Shown: positions 1-9,010, numbered from the stretch's first letter. The stretch is 64,000 nt of DNA from Bacteroidota bacterium (GCA_024679565.1 JAIBDD010000001.1:87672-151671), one strand, 5' to 3'. Notes: generated by a model not told the origin, from the letters alone. Numbers and translations are program-made.

Positions 1-906
1 CCCACCTTCTTCCTCGTCATTACTCCATTTATTAGGGAATCGTTTTTCGATATCTGCTGGCAAGAGACCTGCAAAAATGCTATTTCTACAGTACTGAGTA
101 GTTGTTGGGAGGATGCTTAAGTACATATCTTCATCTTCCACCCTGAATAATTCAGAGATCAGAGGTTGAATAAACTTCCACTGGTCAAACCTCAAGTTGT
201 CAATAAGAAACAAGAAAACAGGCTCCTCTCCTACTTCAGGCACAATCGAACGATGCATTAATGTGTGAGACATGATGGGTGCATCAGCGTTGTCGTAGTC
301 AAGAAATTTGATGTAATTCTTTTCAATATACTTCGCAAACTCTCTGTTGGTCTCACTTTTTTGTGTTTCCATCACCTCTTCCATCCCCGTCTCATTGCTC
401 TTTTGAATCTCCAACTCGTAATACACCATTTTTTTATAAATGGCTTTCCATTTGTCAAAATCCAAGTGATCCATCAAGGCCATCATGATGTTCCGGAACT
501 CCTGCTGATATTTAGAGGTAACCTTCTCTGTTACCAAGCGTTTATTGTCTACTGTTTTTTTAATTGACAGTAAGATTTGCTTAGGATTCACAGGCTTAAT
601 CAGGTAATCCGCAATCTGAGACCCGATTGCGTCTTCCATAATGTGTTCTTCCTCACTTTTGGTAATCATTATTACCGGAAGATTTTCACGAAGTTCTTTA
701 ATCTGGTTTAAGGCTTCTAAACCTCCAATGCCGGGCATGTTTTCATCAAGAAAAACGAGGTCGTAAGGTGACGCCTGAACATATTCTACAGCGTCTATCC
801 CGTTGTTAACGGTAGTGACGTCGTAACCTTTGGATTCAAGAAAAAGTATATGTGGCTTAAGAAGTTCTATTTCATCGTCGGCCCAAAGTATTTGAATTTT
901 TGACAT
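1..906 (-). CDS. porX: PorX, T9SS response regulator with PglZ-type domain (3' part cut by window edge)
   Basis: I translated this from the minus strand; 302 codons are present and the gene runs off the left edge. Residues 1-120 are a CheY-like receiver: acidic pair Asp10-Asp11, phospho-acceptor Asp54 in FLDENMPG, a Thr in VIMIT and Lys in LIKP. After a helical linker comes the start of an alkaline-phosphatase-like PglZ domain, with FLIDNLRFDQWK and TTTQYCRNSIFAGL holding the expected metal-binding Asp and the active Thr. This receiver plus PglZ architecture is that of PorX, which with the kinase PorY controls type IX secretion genes and gliding; the family is about 520 aa. The ATG at 904-906 starts directly on the receiver. 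Several proteins in this window carry T9SS sorting domains, which fits. Confidence 0.93.
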   Translation of the reverse strand, partial: MSKIQILWADDEIELLKPHILFLESKGYDVTTVNNGIDAVEYVQASPYDLVFLDENMPGIGGLEALNQIKELRENLPVIMITKSEEEHIMEDAIGSQIADYLIKPVNPKQILLSIKKTVDNKRLVTEKVTSKYQQEFRNIMMALMDHLDFDKWKAIYKKMVYYELEIQKSNETGMEEVMETQKSETNREFAKYIEKNYIKFLDYDNADAPIMSHTLMHRSIVPEVGEEPVFLFLIDNLRFDQWKFIQPLISELFRVEDEDMYLSILPTTTQYCRNSIFAGLLPADIEKRFPNKWSNDEEEGG

Positions 907-1034
907 TAATTAGGATCAATTCAATTTATAACTGCAAAGGTGCTTTGCTTAGTACAACGTTACGCAACCTATGGACAAAAAGAGGGTATTTAAAGACAAA
1001 ATTGTAGACATGGTTAGTATTTGTTAAACAAGAT

Positions 1035-1042
1035 TAGCTTTG
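1035..1042 (+). promoter_or_regulatory. Bacteroidota -7 promoter element before the HD gene
   Basis: TAGCTTTG matches the TAnnTTTG consensus and ends 6 nt before the GTG at 1048. No convincing -33 TTTG is seen at the usual spacing. If active, the transcript would begin at or next to the GTG, giving a leaderless mRNA. Confidence 0.5.
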
Positions 1043-1047
1043 CAGCA

Positions 1048-2265
1048 GTGAACAAAAAGAAAATAATCAACGATCCAGTTTATGGTTTTATTTCCATCCA
1101 TAGTGAGTTGGTTTTTGACCTGATTGAGCATCCTTATTTTCAAAGACTCCGTCGCATAAAGCAACTTGGATTAACGAATTTAATTTACCCTGGAGCCAAT
1201 CACACAAGGTTTCATCATGCCCTTGGCGCCATGCATTTAATGACCAAAGCCCTAGCGGTATTGCGATCGAAAGGTGTTGAGGTGTCAGAAGAGGAGCTTG
1301 AATCCGCACAAATTGCAATTTTGCTTCACGATATTGGCCACGGTCCATTCAGTCACGTAATGGAGCATGCTTTTGTCCATAACATTTCTCACGAGGCTAT
1401 CTCATTAGCGTTTATGGAACATCTGAATGACGAGTTTGGTGGTCGCTTGTCGATGGCTATCGAAATTTTTAAAGACAGTTATAAGAAACGATTTCTGCAC
1501 CAATTGGTTTCCAGTCAATTAGATGTAGATCGCTTAGACTACCTTACACGAGACAGTTTTTATACAGGTGTTTCTGAAGGCATAGTTGGTTTAGAACGTA
1601 TCATTGAAATGCTTAACGTCGAAAATGACCAACTGGTTATTGACGAAAAAGGCATTTACTCGGTAGAGAAGTTTATTGTGGCTCGAAGATTAATGTACTG
1701 GCAAGTTTATCTGCATAAAACGGCTATTGCGGCTGACAGTGTTCTTTTAAGTGCTCTTAAACGTGCTAGAGATTTGACACTTGATGGGAAGTCAATTTTT
1801 AGCCTACCTAATGTTTCGTTTTTTATATCGAATTATATAGATGGCGAACAAGTTGTTTCTTCATCAGAAGTGCTGCATAAATTTAGTCAGTTAGATGACT
1901 TGGATATAATGGTTTGTTTAAAGAATTGGCAGCACGATTCGGATAAGGTGCTATCTTACCTATCGGCTAGTTTGATTAATCGCAAACTCCCTAAGGTGCG
2001 CATACTAGACGAACCTTTAGAAGAGTCCGTTTTAACCACTATGTATCATAAAGCAAGTGCCCAACTGTCTATATCTGATGAAGACGCGAAGTACCTGGTT
2101 ACGAATGGTGAATTGTCGAATGCAGCGTATCAGTCAAAAAACGAGAACATTATAATTCGCAGAAAATCTGGCCAGTTAATTGATTTGGCTACTGCCTCGG
2201 TGAATTACAATTTTGTAAGTGCCAATAGCATTGCAACAAAGTATTACGTTTGTAGCCCGAAATAA
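1048..2265 (+). CDS. HD superfamily phosphohydrolase
   Basis: This is a metal-dependent HD-domain protein related to dGTPases and YdhJ-type hydrolases. The HD signature is visible: HHALGAMHLM, then LLHDIGHGPFSH with the His-Asp doublet, then DVDRLDYLTRDSFYTG supplying the distal Asp. The substrate is not known for this subfamily. I chose GTG 1048 (VNKKKIINDPVYGFI) because relatives begin close to that motif and a promoter element sits just upstream. An in-frame TTG at 1021 would add nine residues but would overlap the promoter. The gene is followed closely by lpxD, whose -33 element lies in its last codons. Confidence 0.85.
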   Translation: MNKKKIINDPVYGFISIHSELVFDLIEHPYFQRLRRIKQLGLTNLIYPGANHTRFHHALGAMHLMTKALAVLRSKGVEVSEEELESAQIAILLHDIGHGPFSHVMEHAFVHNISHEAISLAFMEHLNDEFGGRLSMAIEIFKDSYKKRFLHQLVSSQLDVDRLDYLTRDSFYTGVSEGIVGLERIIEMLNVENDQLVIDEKGIYSVEKFIVARRLMYWQVYLHKTAIAADSVLLSALKRARDLTLDGKSIFSLPNVSFFISNYIDGEQVVSSSEVLHKFSQLDDLDIMVCLKNWQHDSDKVLSYLSASLINRKLPKVRILDEPLEESVLTTMYHKASAQLSISDEDAKYLVTNGELSNAAYQSKNENIIIRRKSGQLIDLATASVNYNFVSANSIATKYYVCSPK

Positions 2266-2276
2266 TTTTAACTTTG
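2249..2276 (+). promoter_or_regulatory. Predicted lpxD promoter (TTTG-N16-TAACTTTG)
   Basis: TTTG at 2249-2252 and TAACTTTG at 2269-2276 are 16 nt apart, close to the Bacteroides/Flavobacterium -33/-7 pattern. The -33 box lies inside the last codons of the HD gene. Transcription would begin near 2281, about 13 nt before the lpxD start. Confidence 0.55.
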
Positions 2277-2293
2277 CGCCAAATTAAGAGAAA

Positions 2294-3334
2294 TTGAGAG
2301 AACTTTTAGTTGCCGAACTGGCTGATTTTCTGGGTGGTACGATTGAAGGCCCTATGACCGAAACTGTTTTCGGAGTATCGAAAATCGACCAATCCATTCC
2401 GAACTCTCTTTCTTTTCTTGCCAACACAAAATACGAAGAGTTCATCTATACCACTTCCGCTTCCGCTATTCTGGTAAATACCAACTTTAAAGCGAAGGCG
2501 TCTTTGGATAAAACACTGATTGTTGTAGACGACCCATATATGGCATTTTGCGCCGTATTAAATAGATACTTTAATCCGGGTGTTTCTAAATCAGGAATTG
2601 AGGCAGGAGCAATAGTGTCGAAATCTGCCAACGTGGATGACACATGCTACATTGGGGCAAATACCTATATAGGCGAACATGTAGTAATAGGCAAAAACGT
2701 TAAAATTTTCCCAAACTGCTTTATTGGTGATGGTGTTACCATTGGCGACGACTGTTTAATCTATGCGAATGTGAGTGTTTACCACGAGTGCCGTATTGGG
2801 TCTTTCACCATAATTCATTCAGGCACTGTTATAGGAAGTGATGGGTTTGGACATGCTCCGCAAAAAGATGGCACATATGTGAAGATTCCTCAAATTGGTA
2901 ATGTCGTTATTGGCGATAATGTGGAAATCGGCTCAAATTGTAGTATCGATAGAGCTACTATGGGCTCTACTACTATTGAAGATGGTGTAAGGTTAGACAA
3001 CCTTATTCAAGTAGCCCACAATGTGGAGATAGGCAAAAACACTGTTATAGCATCACAAACTGGAATTTCAGGAAGTACGACGTTAGGTCCAAATTGTATT
3101 GTTGGTGGCCAGGTTGGTTTTGCAGGACATATAACCATAGCAAAAGGAACGCAAATTGGCGCACAGAGCGGATTAGTAAAATCTGTTTCTGAAGAAAATA
3201 CCCGACTGTTTGGTACACCTGTGCAACCACTAAAAGACGAGTTGAAAAGTCAAGTGGTGTTTAGAGATCTTCCAAGCTTAAAAGCGAAGGTGGATAATTT
3301 GGAGAAATTAATAATCAAAAACAAAGACAAGTAA
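2294..3334 (+). CDS. lpxD: UDP-3-O-acylglucosamine N-acyltransferase
   Basis: LpxD transfers an (R)-3-hydroxyacyl chain from ACP to the 2-amino group of UDP-3-O-acylglucosamine, the third step of lipid A synthesis, in the cytoplasm. Residues 1-100 form the uridine-binding N-terminal domain. From about 105 to 310 there are left-handed beta-helix hexapeptide repeats (IGANTYIGEHVVIG and others). The general base is His242 in QVAHNVEIG. The 346-aa length is typical. The start is TTG (LRELLVAELADFLGG); no ATG lies near this conserved N terminus. It is followed after 1 nt by lpxC/fabZ, so the two are almost certainly co-transcribed. Confidence 0.96.
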   Translation: MRELLVAELADFLGGTIEGPMTETVFGVSKIDQSIPNSLSFLANTKYEEFIYTTSASAILVNTNFKAKASLDKTLIVVDDPYMAFCAVLNRYFNPGVSKSGIEAGAIVSKSANVDDTCYIGANTYIGEHVVIGKNVKIFPNCFIGDGVTIGDDCLIYANVSVYHECRIGSFTIIHSGTVIGSDGFGHAPQKDGTYVKIPQIGNVVIGDNVEIGSNCSIDRATMGSTTIEDGVRLDNLIQVAHNVEIGKNTVIASQTGISGSTTLGPNCIVGGQVGFAGHITIAKGTQIGAQSGLVKSVSEENTRLFGTPVQPLKDELKSQVVFRDLPSLKAKVDNLEKLIIKNKDK

Positions 3335-3335
3335 T

Positions 3336-4742
3336 ATGGAGAAGTTGCAAACGACTATTAAAGAGTCATTTACAGTTTCAGGAACTGGTTTACATACTGG
3401 TGGTTCTGTCAATATGACCTTCCTGCCTGCAGACGAAGATCATGGATACAAGTTCCAGAGAACTGATATGGAAGGACAACCTATTGTTGACGCTTTGGTT
3501 GATCATGTTGTTGATGTGTCAAGAGGAACAACCTTAGAACAGAATGGTGCGCGCATTAATACTGTTGAGCATGTTTTGGCGGCATTAGCTGGTCTTGAAA
3601 TTGACAATGTGCTTATTCAGTTAGACTCACCTGAAACCCCTATTATGGATGGCAGCTCCGCTCCTTTTGTTGCCAAATTAAAGGAGATTGGAATTGTTGA
3701 GCAGAATAAAGTCAGAGAGTATTTCGAAGTTCCCTTTAATATATCGTATGAAGAGGAAGATAGAGGTGTAGAAATGGTGGCTATGCCATTAGACGATTAC
3801 CGATTAACAGTGATGATAGATTACAATTCACCGGTATTGGGCAGTCAGCATGCATCTATTACTAACCTGTCTGAATTTGACTCTGAAATATCTAGTTGTC
3901 GAACCTTTTGCTTCTTGCATGAATTAGAGATGTTGGTAGACAACAATTTGATTAAAGGTGGTGACTTAAATAATGCGATTGTGATTGTAGATCGTGTAAT
4001 TCAAGATGGTGAGTTAGAGCAGTTGGCTAAACTGTTTAACAAACCCAAAGTGGAAGTTAAAAAAGAAGGGATCTTAAACAATGTTGAGTTGCGTTTTCAA
4101 AACGAACCGGCAAGACATAAACTGTTAGATATGATAGGTGATTTAGCGCTAATCGGAACCCCTTTAAAGGCTCAGATAATGGCTGCGAGGCCTGGACACG
4201 CTGCAAATGTTGAATTTGCAAAGAAGATCAAGAGCATTATAGAGAAAACAAAAAAAGAACGTGAACGTATGAAGAACGTCCCGCAGTATGACCCGAACGC
4301 TGAACCCATTTTTAATTATCAGCAGATTGAAAAAATATTACCACATACATTTCCTTTTTTGTTGGTAGATAAAGTGATTGAGATTACCGACACCTCAATT
4401 ATGGGTGTAAAAAACATAACAGGTGATCAGTATTTCTTCCAAGGTCATTTCCCTGGTGAGCCATTGATGCCAGGTGTGTTGCAATTAGAGGCTATGGCAC
4501 AAGCTGGTGGTGTTTTGGTGTTGCACGATAAAGAAGATCCAGCAAAATGGAGTACATACTTTGTGAAGATTGAAAATGCCAAGTTCAAAGGCAAAGTAGT
4601 GCCTGGCGACGCATTGATTATTAAAATGGAATTACGTGCACCAATAAGACGTGGATTGTGCTTAATGCATGGTGAAGCTTTTGTTGGAAGTAAGTTGGTT
4701 TGTGAAGCCGACATGATGGCACAAATAGTAGAAAATAAATAA
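3336..4742 (+). CDS. lpxC/fabZ: Bifunctional LpxC deacetylase / FabZ 3-hydroxyacyl-ACP dehydratase
   Basis: This is a natural fusion typical of Bacteroidota. Residues 1-310 are LpxC, the zinc deacetylase that commits UDP-3-O-acyl-GlcNAc to lipid A; zinc ligands include His79 in NTVEHVLAALAG and the His and Asp of HKLLDMIGDLALIG. After a charged linker (KKERERMKN), residues 325-468 are FabZ, a hot-dog-fold dehydratase of fatty acid synthesis, with catalytic His371 in QGHFPGEPLMPG and Glu385 in LQLEAMAQAGG. The fusion joins two enzymes that compete for the same 3-hydroxyacyl pool. The 468-aa length equals the sum of both families. The gene lies between lpxD and lpxA. Confidence 0.97.
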   Translation: MEKLQTTIKESFTVSGTGLHTGGSVNMTFLPADEDHGYKFQRTDMEGQPIVDALVDHVVDVSRGTTLEQNGARINTVEHVLAALAGLEIDNVLIQLDSPETPIMDGSSAPFVAKLKEIGIVEQNKVREYFEVPFNISYEEEDRGVEMVAMPLDDYRLTVMIDYNSPVLGSQHASITNLSEFDSEISSCRTFCFLHELEMLVDNNLIKGGDLNNAIVIVDRVIQDGELEQLAKLFNKPKVEVKKEGILNNVELRFQNEPARHKLLDMIGDLALIGTPLKAQIMAARPGHAANVEFAKKIKSIIEKTKKERERMKNVPQYDPNAEPIFNYQQIEKILPHTFPFLLVDKVIEITDTSIMGVKNITGDQYFFQGHFPGEPLMPGVLQLEAMAQAGGVLVLHDKEDPAKWSTYFVKIENAKFKGKVVPGDALIIKMELRAPIRRGLCLMHGEAFVGSKLVCEADMMAQIVENK

Positions 4743-4744
4743 GT

Positions 4745-4752
4745 TACTTTTG
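4745..4752 (+). promoter_or_regulatory. -7 element immediately before lpxA
   Basis: TACTTTTG is a perfect TAnnTTTG match and ends 6 nt before the lpxA ATG, overlapping the 15-nt gap after lpxC/fabZ. It suggests an internal promoter giving an essentially leaderless lpxA transcript, in addition to read-through from lpxD. No -33 TTTG is seen at normal spacing. Confidence 0.5.
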
Positions 4753-4757
4753 CCGAA

Positions 4758-5540
4758 ATGATACAACCATTAGCATACGTAAATCCTGAAGCAAAGATTG
4801 CAAACAACGTTGTTGTAGAGCCATTTGTAACGATTCATAAAAACGTGGAAATTGGAGAAGGTTCTTGGATTGGATCTAATGTAACCATCATGGAAGGGGC
4901 CAAAATTGGCAAGAATTGCAGAATCTTTCCGGGTGCTGTAATCTCAGCAATTCCGCAAGATTTAAAATTTGATGGCGAGGAAACAACTGTCGAAATTGGC
5001 GACAATACCACAATTCGTGAATGTGTTACTATAAACAGAGGAACGGCAGCTAAGGGCAAAACAGTAGTTGGAAGCAATTGCTTATTAATGGCCTATTCAC
5101 ATATTGCTCATGACTGCATACTTGGCGACAATGTTATCATTGGAAATGCGTCACAAATTGCTGGAGAGGTGATCATATCAGACAATGCGATATTGAGTGG
5201 CTTAGTTGCGGTACATCAGTTTGCTAAAATCGGCCCACACGTTATGATTAGTGGTGGTAGTTTGGTTAGAAAAGATGTGCCACCTTATACTAAAGCGGCT
5301 AGAGAACCATTATCATACGAAGGTGTAAATTCAATAGGCTTAAGACGCCGAGGCTTTGCTCCCGAAAAAATTGCCGAAATACAAGAAATTTACCGAATGT
5401 TATACCTGCGTGGCTTAAACAATGCTAAAGCGTTGGCTAAAATCGAAGCAGAAATGCCTGCCACTAAAGAACGTGACGAAATTATCAGCTTTATAAAGAG
5501 CTCTGATCGTGGTATTATGAAGGGTTTCTTATCGCGCTAG
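4758..5540 (+). CDS. lpxA: UDP-N-acetylglucosamine O-acyltransferase
   Basis: LpxA performs the first step of lipid A synthesis: transfer of a 3-hydroxyacyl chain from ACP to the 3-OH of UDP-GlcNAc. The 260-aa length matches the family (E. coli 262). The first two thirds are hexapeptide repeats forming a beta-helix (IGEGSWIGSNVTIMEGAKIG). The catalytic His is His118 in YSHIAHDCILGDN, and the C-terminal helical domain follows GLRRRGFAPEKIAEI. It lies downstream of lpxC/fabZ and 1 nt before an ABC ATPase gene. Confidence 0.97.
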   Translation: MIQPLAYVNPEAKIANNVVVEPFVTIHKNVEIGEGSWIGSNVTIMEGAKIGKNCRIFPGAVISAIPQDLKFDGEETTVEIGDNTTIRECVTINRGTAAKGKTVVGSNCLLMAYSHIAHDCILGDNVIIGNASQIAGEVIISDNAILSGLVAVHQFAKIGPHVMISGGSLVRKDVPPYTKAAREPLSYEGVNSIGLRRRGFAPEKIAEIQEIYRMLYLRGLNNAKALAKIEAEMPATKERDEIISFIKSSDRGIMKGFLSR

Positions 5541-5541
5541 T

Positions 5542-6168
5542 ATGCCGATTAAAATCATTATTGATAATGTCTCCAAACGCTTCAAGCGTGATTGGATAGT
5601 CAAGCAACTCAGTTTTACTGTCGCCCAAGGCGACAAAATTGCCATCTTAGGTAAAAATGGTAGCGGAAAATCGACCCTGTTAAAAATGATTTGCGGTTTT
5701 GTAAGTGAATCAGAAGGTAAGATTAACTGGGCACTAGAAGGAGATCAACTCGATTTAACAGAATGGCACCAGCATTATACCTTATCGGCGCCTTATCTTG
5801 AATTAATTGAAGAGTTTACATTACAAGAAAGCATTGACTTTCATTTTAGTTTAAAACCTAAACGTAGCGATGTTTCTATTGACGAGGCATTGACAGAATC
5901 AGGTCTCGCTCCTCACCTATCAAAGCTGATATCCAATTTCTCAAGTGGGATGAAACAAAGACTAAAACTCATTTTGGCTTTGTGTTCAGAGGCATCTGTT
6001 TATTTACTTGACGAACCATGTTCGAATCTAGATGATCAAGGGATTGCATGGTATCAATCACTTATTGGGTTTTTACCGAAGGGTAAAACCGTTATAGTGG
6101 CGAGTAATAATAAAGATGAATATGCGTTTTGTGATCGACAAATATCTGTCGCCTCTGGAGTGATTTAG
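5542..6168 (+). CDS. ABC transporter ATP-binding protein (lone ATPase)
   Basis: This is a 208-aa nucleotide-binding subunit with Walker A GKNGSGKST (about residues 37-45), signature NFSSGMKQRL and Walker B VYLLDEPCSNLD. The gap to lpxA is 1 nt, so it is translated from the lpxA message. No permease gene adjoins it; the next gene is convergent. Small ATPases of this type resemble CcmA or ABC-2 exporter subunits, but the partner and substrate cannot be read from this window. Its place in the lipid A operon hints at an envelope role, which is inference only. Confidence 0.85.
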   Translation: MPIKIIIDNVSKRFKRDWIVKQLSFTVAQGDKIAILGKNGSGKSTLLKMICGFVSESEGKINWALEGDQLDLTEWHQHYTLSAPYLELIEEFTLQESIDFHFSLKPKRSDVSIDEALTESGLAPHLSKLISNFSSGMKQRLKLILALCSEASVYLLDEPCSNLDDQGIAWYQSLIGFLPKGKTVIVASNNKDEYAFCDRQISVASGVI

Positions 6169-6194
6169 CGTTTAATAGCGGGTTAGGTTGCTTG

Positions 6195-6917
6195 CTATTT
6201 CGACCACAAATTGTATTTCGCAATACACCAAAGGGCCCTAAATCCGTCCTTCCATCCTATCTTCTTCCCGTCTTCATAAGTTCGCCCATAATACGAAATA
6301 CCTATCTCGTAAATTCTGATTTTAGGCACACGCGACATTTTAGCTGTCACCTCTGGTTCGAATCCGAATCGTTTCTCTTTCAACTCTAATGACTGGATAA
6401 TTTCTCGACGGAACACTTTGTAACAAGTTTCCATGTCAGTCAAGTTTAGGTTGGTAAACATATTGCTAAGCAAGGTCAAGAACTTATTACCCAAGGTATG
6501 CCAGAAAAACAAAATTCTGTGGGGTTTACCACCCATAAAGCGAGAACCGTACACAACGTCTGCTTCATTCTCCTCTAAGGGTCTTAAAAGGTCGTTATAC
6601 TCAAACGGGTCATATTCCAAATCGGCATCTTGAATAAGGACATACTTGCCTGTTGCTCCTGCTATGCCCGTGTGCAATGCGGCTCCTTTGCCACTGTTGA
6701 CGGTGTGCTCGAGTAATCGAATGTCAAGACTCTTGTTTTTATCCTGATACGCTTTTACAGCTTCCGAGGTATTGTCAGAAGAACAATCATTAACGATGAT
6801 GATTTCTTTTGACAGTTCATTCATGAGTTCGACATCGCGAACTTTGTCCAAAATCAAATGAATTGTATTACCCTCGTTATATGCTGGGATTACGATTGAA
6901 ACAGCGTTATTTGTCAT
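6195..6917 (-). CDS. Glycosyltransferase family 2 (DPM1-like)
   Basis: This is a GT-A fold glycosyltransferase resembling dolichyl- or polyprenyl-phosphate sugar synthases. The N-terminal nucleotide-sugar site is [18 protein letters not shown], the metal-binding acidic motif is [10 protein letters not shown] near residue 96, and the conserved C-terminal block is [19 protein letters not shown]. At 240 aa it lacks the C-terminal membrane segments of some relatives, so it is cytoplasmic or peripheral. The donor and acceptor cannot be told from sequence. It is divergent from mnmD with only 25 nt between starts and convergent with the ABC ATPase gene. Confidence 0.9.
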   Translation of the reverse strand: MTNNAVSIVIPAYNEGNTIHLILDKVRDVELMNELSKEIIIVNDCSSDNTSEAVKAYQDKNKSLDIRLLEHTVNSGKGAALHTGIAGATGKYVLIQDADLEYDPFEYNDLLRPLEENEADVVYGSRFMGGKPHRILFFWHTLGNKFLTLLSNMFTNLNLTDMETCYKVFRREIIQSLELKEKRFGFEPEVTAKMSRVPKIRIYEIGISYYGRTYEDGKKIGWKDGFRALWCIAKYNLWSK

Positions 6918-6942
6918 AAATAATGCGGCAAATTAACATAAT

Positions 6943-7623
6943 ATGAACGACAATTTGGGTACGGGACATAAAGTATTAAAACGCGAAATTGTAGTAACAG
7001 CAGATGGTTCAACGTCGCTAAAAATACCTGAGCTAGACGAGATGTACCATAGTAAAAAAGGGGCTGTTCAAGAATCTCAGTTCGTATATATTGATCATGG
7101 TATGTCACTTACTAAAAAACCTAAGATTGATATTTTAGAAATTGGTATGGGAACAGGACTCAATGTTGCCTTAACGATTAAACAAGCCTCTGCAAACAGC
7201 GTCTCGATCAACTACGACACGCTGGAACCTTACCCGCTGACAAAAGCAGAACAGCTGTCTTTAAATTACGAAGAGATACTAGGTCTTCCCGTAGGTATGA
7301 TGAGCCAAATTCACAATTCGAACACAGATAATCAAATAAACGCCGATTTCAATTTATCGGTTTATGTGCAAAAACTAGAAGATTGGGAAGCGAATCAGTT
7401 ATATGACGTCATCTATTTTGACGCGTTTGCACCAAACAAACAAAAAGGACCTTGGGTCCTATCAAACCTAAAGAAATTATATGCCTGTTTAAAAGCAGGC
7501 GGTGTTTTGACCACCTATTGTGCACAAGGACAATTTAAACGAGATTTAAAATCTATCGGATTCGAAGTGACAAATCCTCCGGGTCCAATGGGCAAGAGAG
7601 AGATTACCGTGGCGTATAAATAA
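6943..7623 (+). CDS. mnmD: tRNA 5-methylaminomethyl-2-thiouridine methyltransferase MnmD
   Basis: This stand-alone MnmD-type enzyme (Methyltransf_30 domain) methylates the wobble uridine side chain (nm5U to mnm5U) of certain tRNAs using SAM. In E. coli the activity is the N-terminal half of MnmC. Visible features are SAM motif I LEIGMGTGLNVAL, the motif YDVIYFDAFAPNKQKGPW (with the DAFAP block typical of the family) and the end motif GPMGKREITVAYK. At 226 aa it covers only the methyltransferase, without the MnmC FAD oxidase domain. A hairpin terminator follows the stop. Confidence 0.9.
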   Translation: MNDNLGTGHKVLKREIVVTADGSTSLKIPELDEMYHSKKGAVQESQFVYIDHGMSLTKKPKIDILEIGMGTGLNVALTIKQASANSVSINYDTLEPYPLTKAEQLSLNYEEILGLPVGMMSQIHNSNTDNQINADFNLSVYVQKLEDWEANQLYDVIYFDAFAPNKQKGPWVLSNLKKLYACLKAGGVLTTYCAQGQFKRDLKSIGFEVTNPPGPMGKREITVAYK

Positions 7624-7625
7624 AA

Positions 7626-7660
7626 AAATCCCGCTCTTTGCAGAACGGGATTTCTATATA
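7626..7660. terminator. Bidirectional intrinsic terminator
   Basis: The 8-bp inverted repeat AAATCCCG (7626-7633) and CGGGATTT (7646-7653) has an A tract on one side and T-rich sequence on the other. It lies between the convergent mnmD and T9SS cargo genes and can serve both strands. Confidence 0.75.
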
Positions 7661-7675
7661 TGATAAAGTATATTC

Positions 7676-8974
7676 TTATTTGATCGTAAACTTCTTAGAA
7701 GCTGTATAGTTACCTGCACTGATTGTGTAAAGGTAGATACCAGGCTTTAAGTTACCTGTGCTCATTGTTTCAACGTGCTCACCTGCAGTTAGCTTTGATG
7801 TAGCGCTAGAAATGCTCTTTCCAACTAGGTCAAACATTTCAATAGATACTGTACCCGCTTGACCTAAAGTAAATGGAATGTTTACTTCAGCGTTAGAAGA
7901 TGCTGGGTTAGGGTATGCATTACCTAAACCATATCCGCTTTTAGTTAAGTCGTCAACAGATACATTAGCTGAAGACATTTTGAATAAGCTATATACGTGT
8001 TGTCTTGCTAAGTTGTTTGGTGGGTTGTACGGGAAATACCATTGTGCAGCTGGAGAGCTGTAACGTTGGTTAGTAAATGCAAATACACCGTGATTCATTG
8101 TTGTGTCGCTCAAGAAAGCTGGATTATTTACAGTTCCTTGTCTTACGATTAGTGGCATAAAAGTATTCAACTTAGTATCACCAGTAACCAATGAGTCATT
8201 AATAAGCGTATCACCAAATTCGTAAGCCATACCAGGTATAAACGAAATAGTGAATGCCGTTAAGCTAGATGCGCCAGTAGTTGGCAATCCAGTTGCAACT
8301 TCCATCGTACCAGAAAAAGAGGCTATGCTTGTGCTATAAAATCCATCAGTAGATTCAGAGATAGGTACTTTGATTTCCTTAGTTGCGTCTGAACTTCTGT
8401 TAATTGCTGGCGTATATGTTGGTGCAGCAGTTCTTGACTGGTCACTTTGCCATGTTAATCTTGCAACATCACTGTTGTTAAAAAACTGAATCAAAACCGT
8501 GTCTGTAACACCTGGGTTTTCGTTGCGGTATTTGTAGAAAAACGCAATTGAGTCAACGGTGTATGCGTTGAATCTCGACAAAGGTGGAGTTTCAGGAATC
8601 AAGGCAAAGTGCTCACTTTGTGGATCAAAAACTTGACCTACACTAAATACGCCAACGTGATCAGCATAAGGAGCGTCGTTTTCGTCTCTAAAAATTTGAA
8701 CGGCTAAAGAGTCAGGCATCATAGACGTACCTGTGAAGTATGTATATGCTTCACCATTTTCGCCTAGAGCACCCATATAGCTGTACCACTCATCAACGGC
8801 TAACTTACCGTGTTTCTTAAGAGTTTCTTTGGTGAATTGCGTTAAATCATCAGCAACGAATTCTTTACCAAAAGGGTTTGCAGTGTTTCCTGCCTCACTA
8901 ACTTGTCCAACGGCTACAACAGCAGAAGTAGCGATGAAACCCGTAGCAAATAATTTTGTAAATAAACTTTTCAT
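7676..8974 (-). CDS. T9SS type A sorting-domain protein, function unknown
   Basis: This 432-aa exported protein has a Sec signal peptide over residues 1-28 (MKSLFTKLFATGFIATSAVV...GQVSEA). Residues 30-340 are beta-rich and match no family I can name. The last 80 residues are a type A T9SS C-terminal domain: GLGNAYPNPASSNAEV, then MFDLVGKSI, then LKPGIYLYTISAG and ASKKFTIK. That tail is cleaved when cargo is attached to the cell surface or released. The start at 8974 is set by the signal peptide, with a TATTTTTG promoter element about 30 nt upstream. Confidence 0.85.
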   Translation of the reverse strand: MKSLFTKLFATGFIATSAVVAVGQVSEAGNTANPFGKEFVADDLTQFTKETLKKHGKLAVDEWYSYMGALGENGEAYTYFTGTSMMPDSLAVQIFRDENDAPYADHVGVFSVGQVFDPQSEHFALIPETPPLSRFNAYTVDSIAFFYKYRNENPGVTDTVLIQFFNNSDVARLTWQSDQSRTAAPTYTPAINRSSDATKEIKVPISESTDGFYSTSIASFSGTMEVATGLPTTGASSLTAFTISFIPGMAYEFGDTLINDSLVTGDTKLNTFMPLIVRQGTVNNPAFLSDTTMNHGVFAFTNQRYSSPAAQWYFPYNPPNNLARQHVYSLFKMSSANVSVDDLTKSGYGLGNAYPNPASSNAEVNIPFTLGQAGTVSIEMFDLVGKSISSATSKLTAGEHVETMSTGNLKPGIYLYTISAGNYTASKKFTIK

Positions 8975-9002
8975 TAATTATCCTTTTTTATAATACTTTT
9001 TG

Positions 9003-9010
9003 CAAAAATA
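9003..9010 (-). promoter_or_regulatory. -7 element for the 7676-8974 cargo gene
   Basis: On the minus strand the sequence reads TATTTTTG, a perfect TAnnTTTG. Its last G is 29 nt before the ATG, giving a predicted leader of about 24 nt. TTTG boxes lie upstream but at 11 or 24 nt spacing, neither ideal. Confidence 0.5.

Noticed and set aside
265..567. 100-codon plus-strand frame
   Set aside because: It is antisense to porX, which has a convincing receiver and PglZ domain on the other strand.
4445..4807. 120-codon minus-strand frame over fabZ and the lpxA start
   Set aside because: Antisense shadow of well-supported genes, with no recognisable motif.
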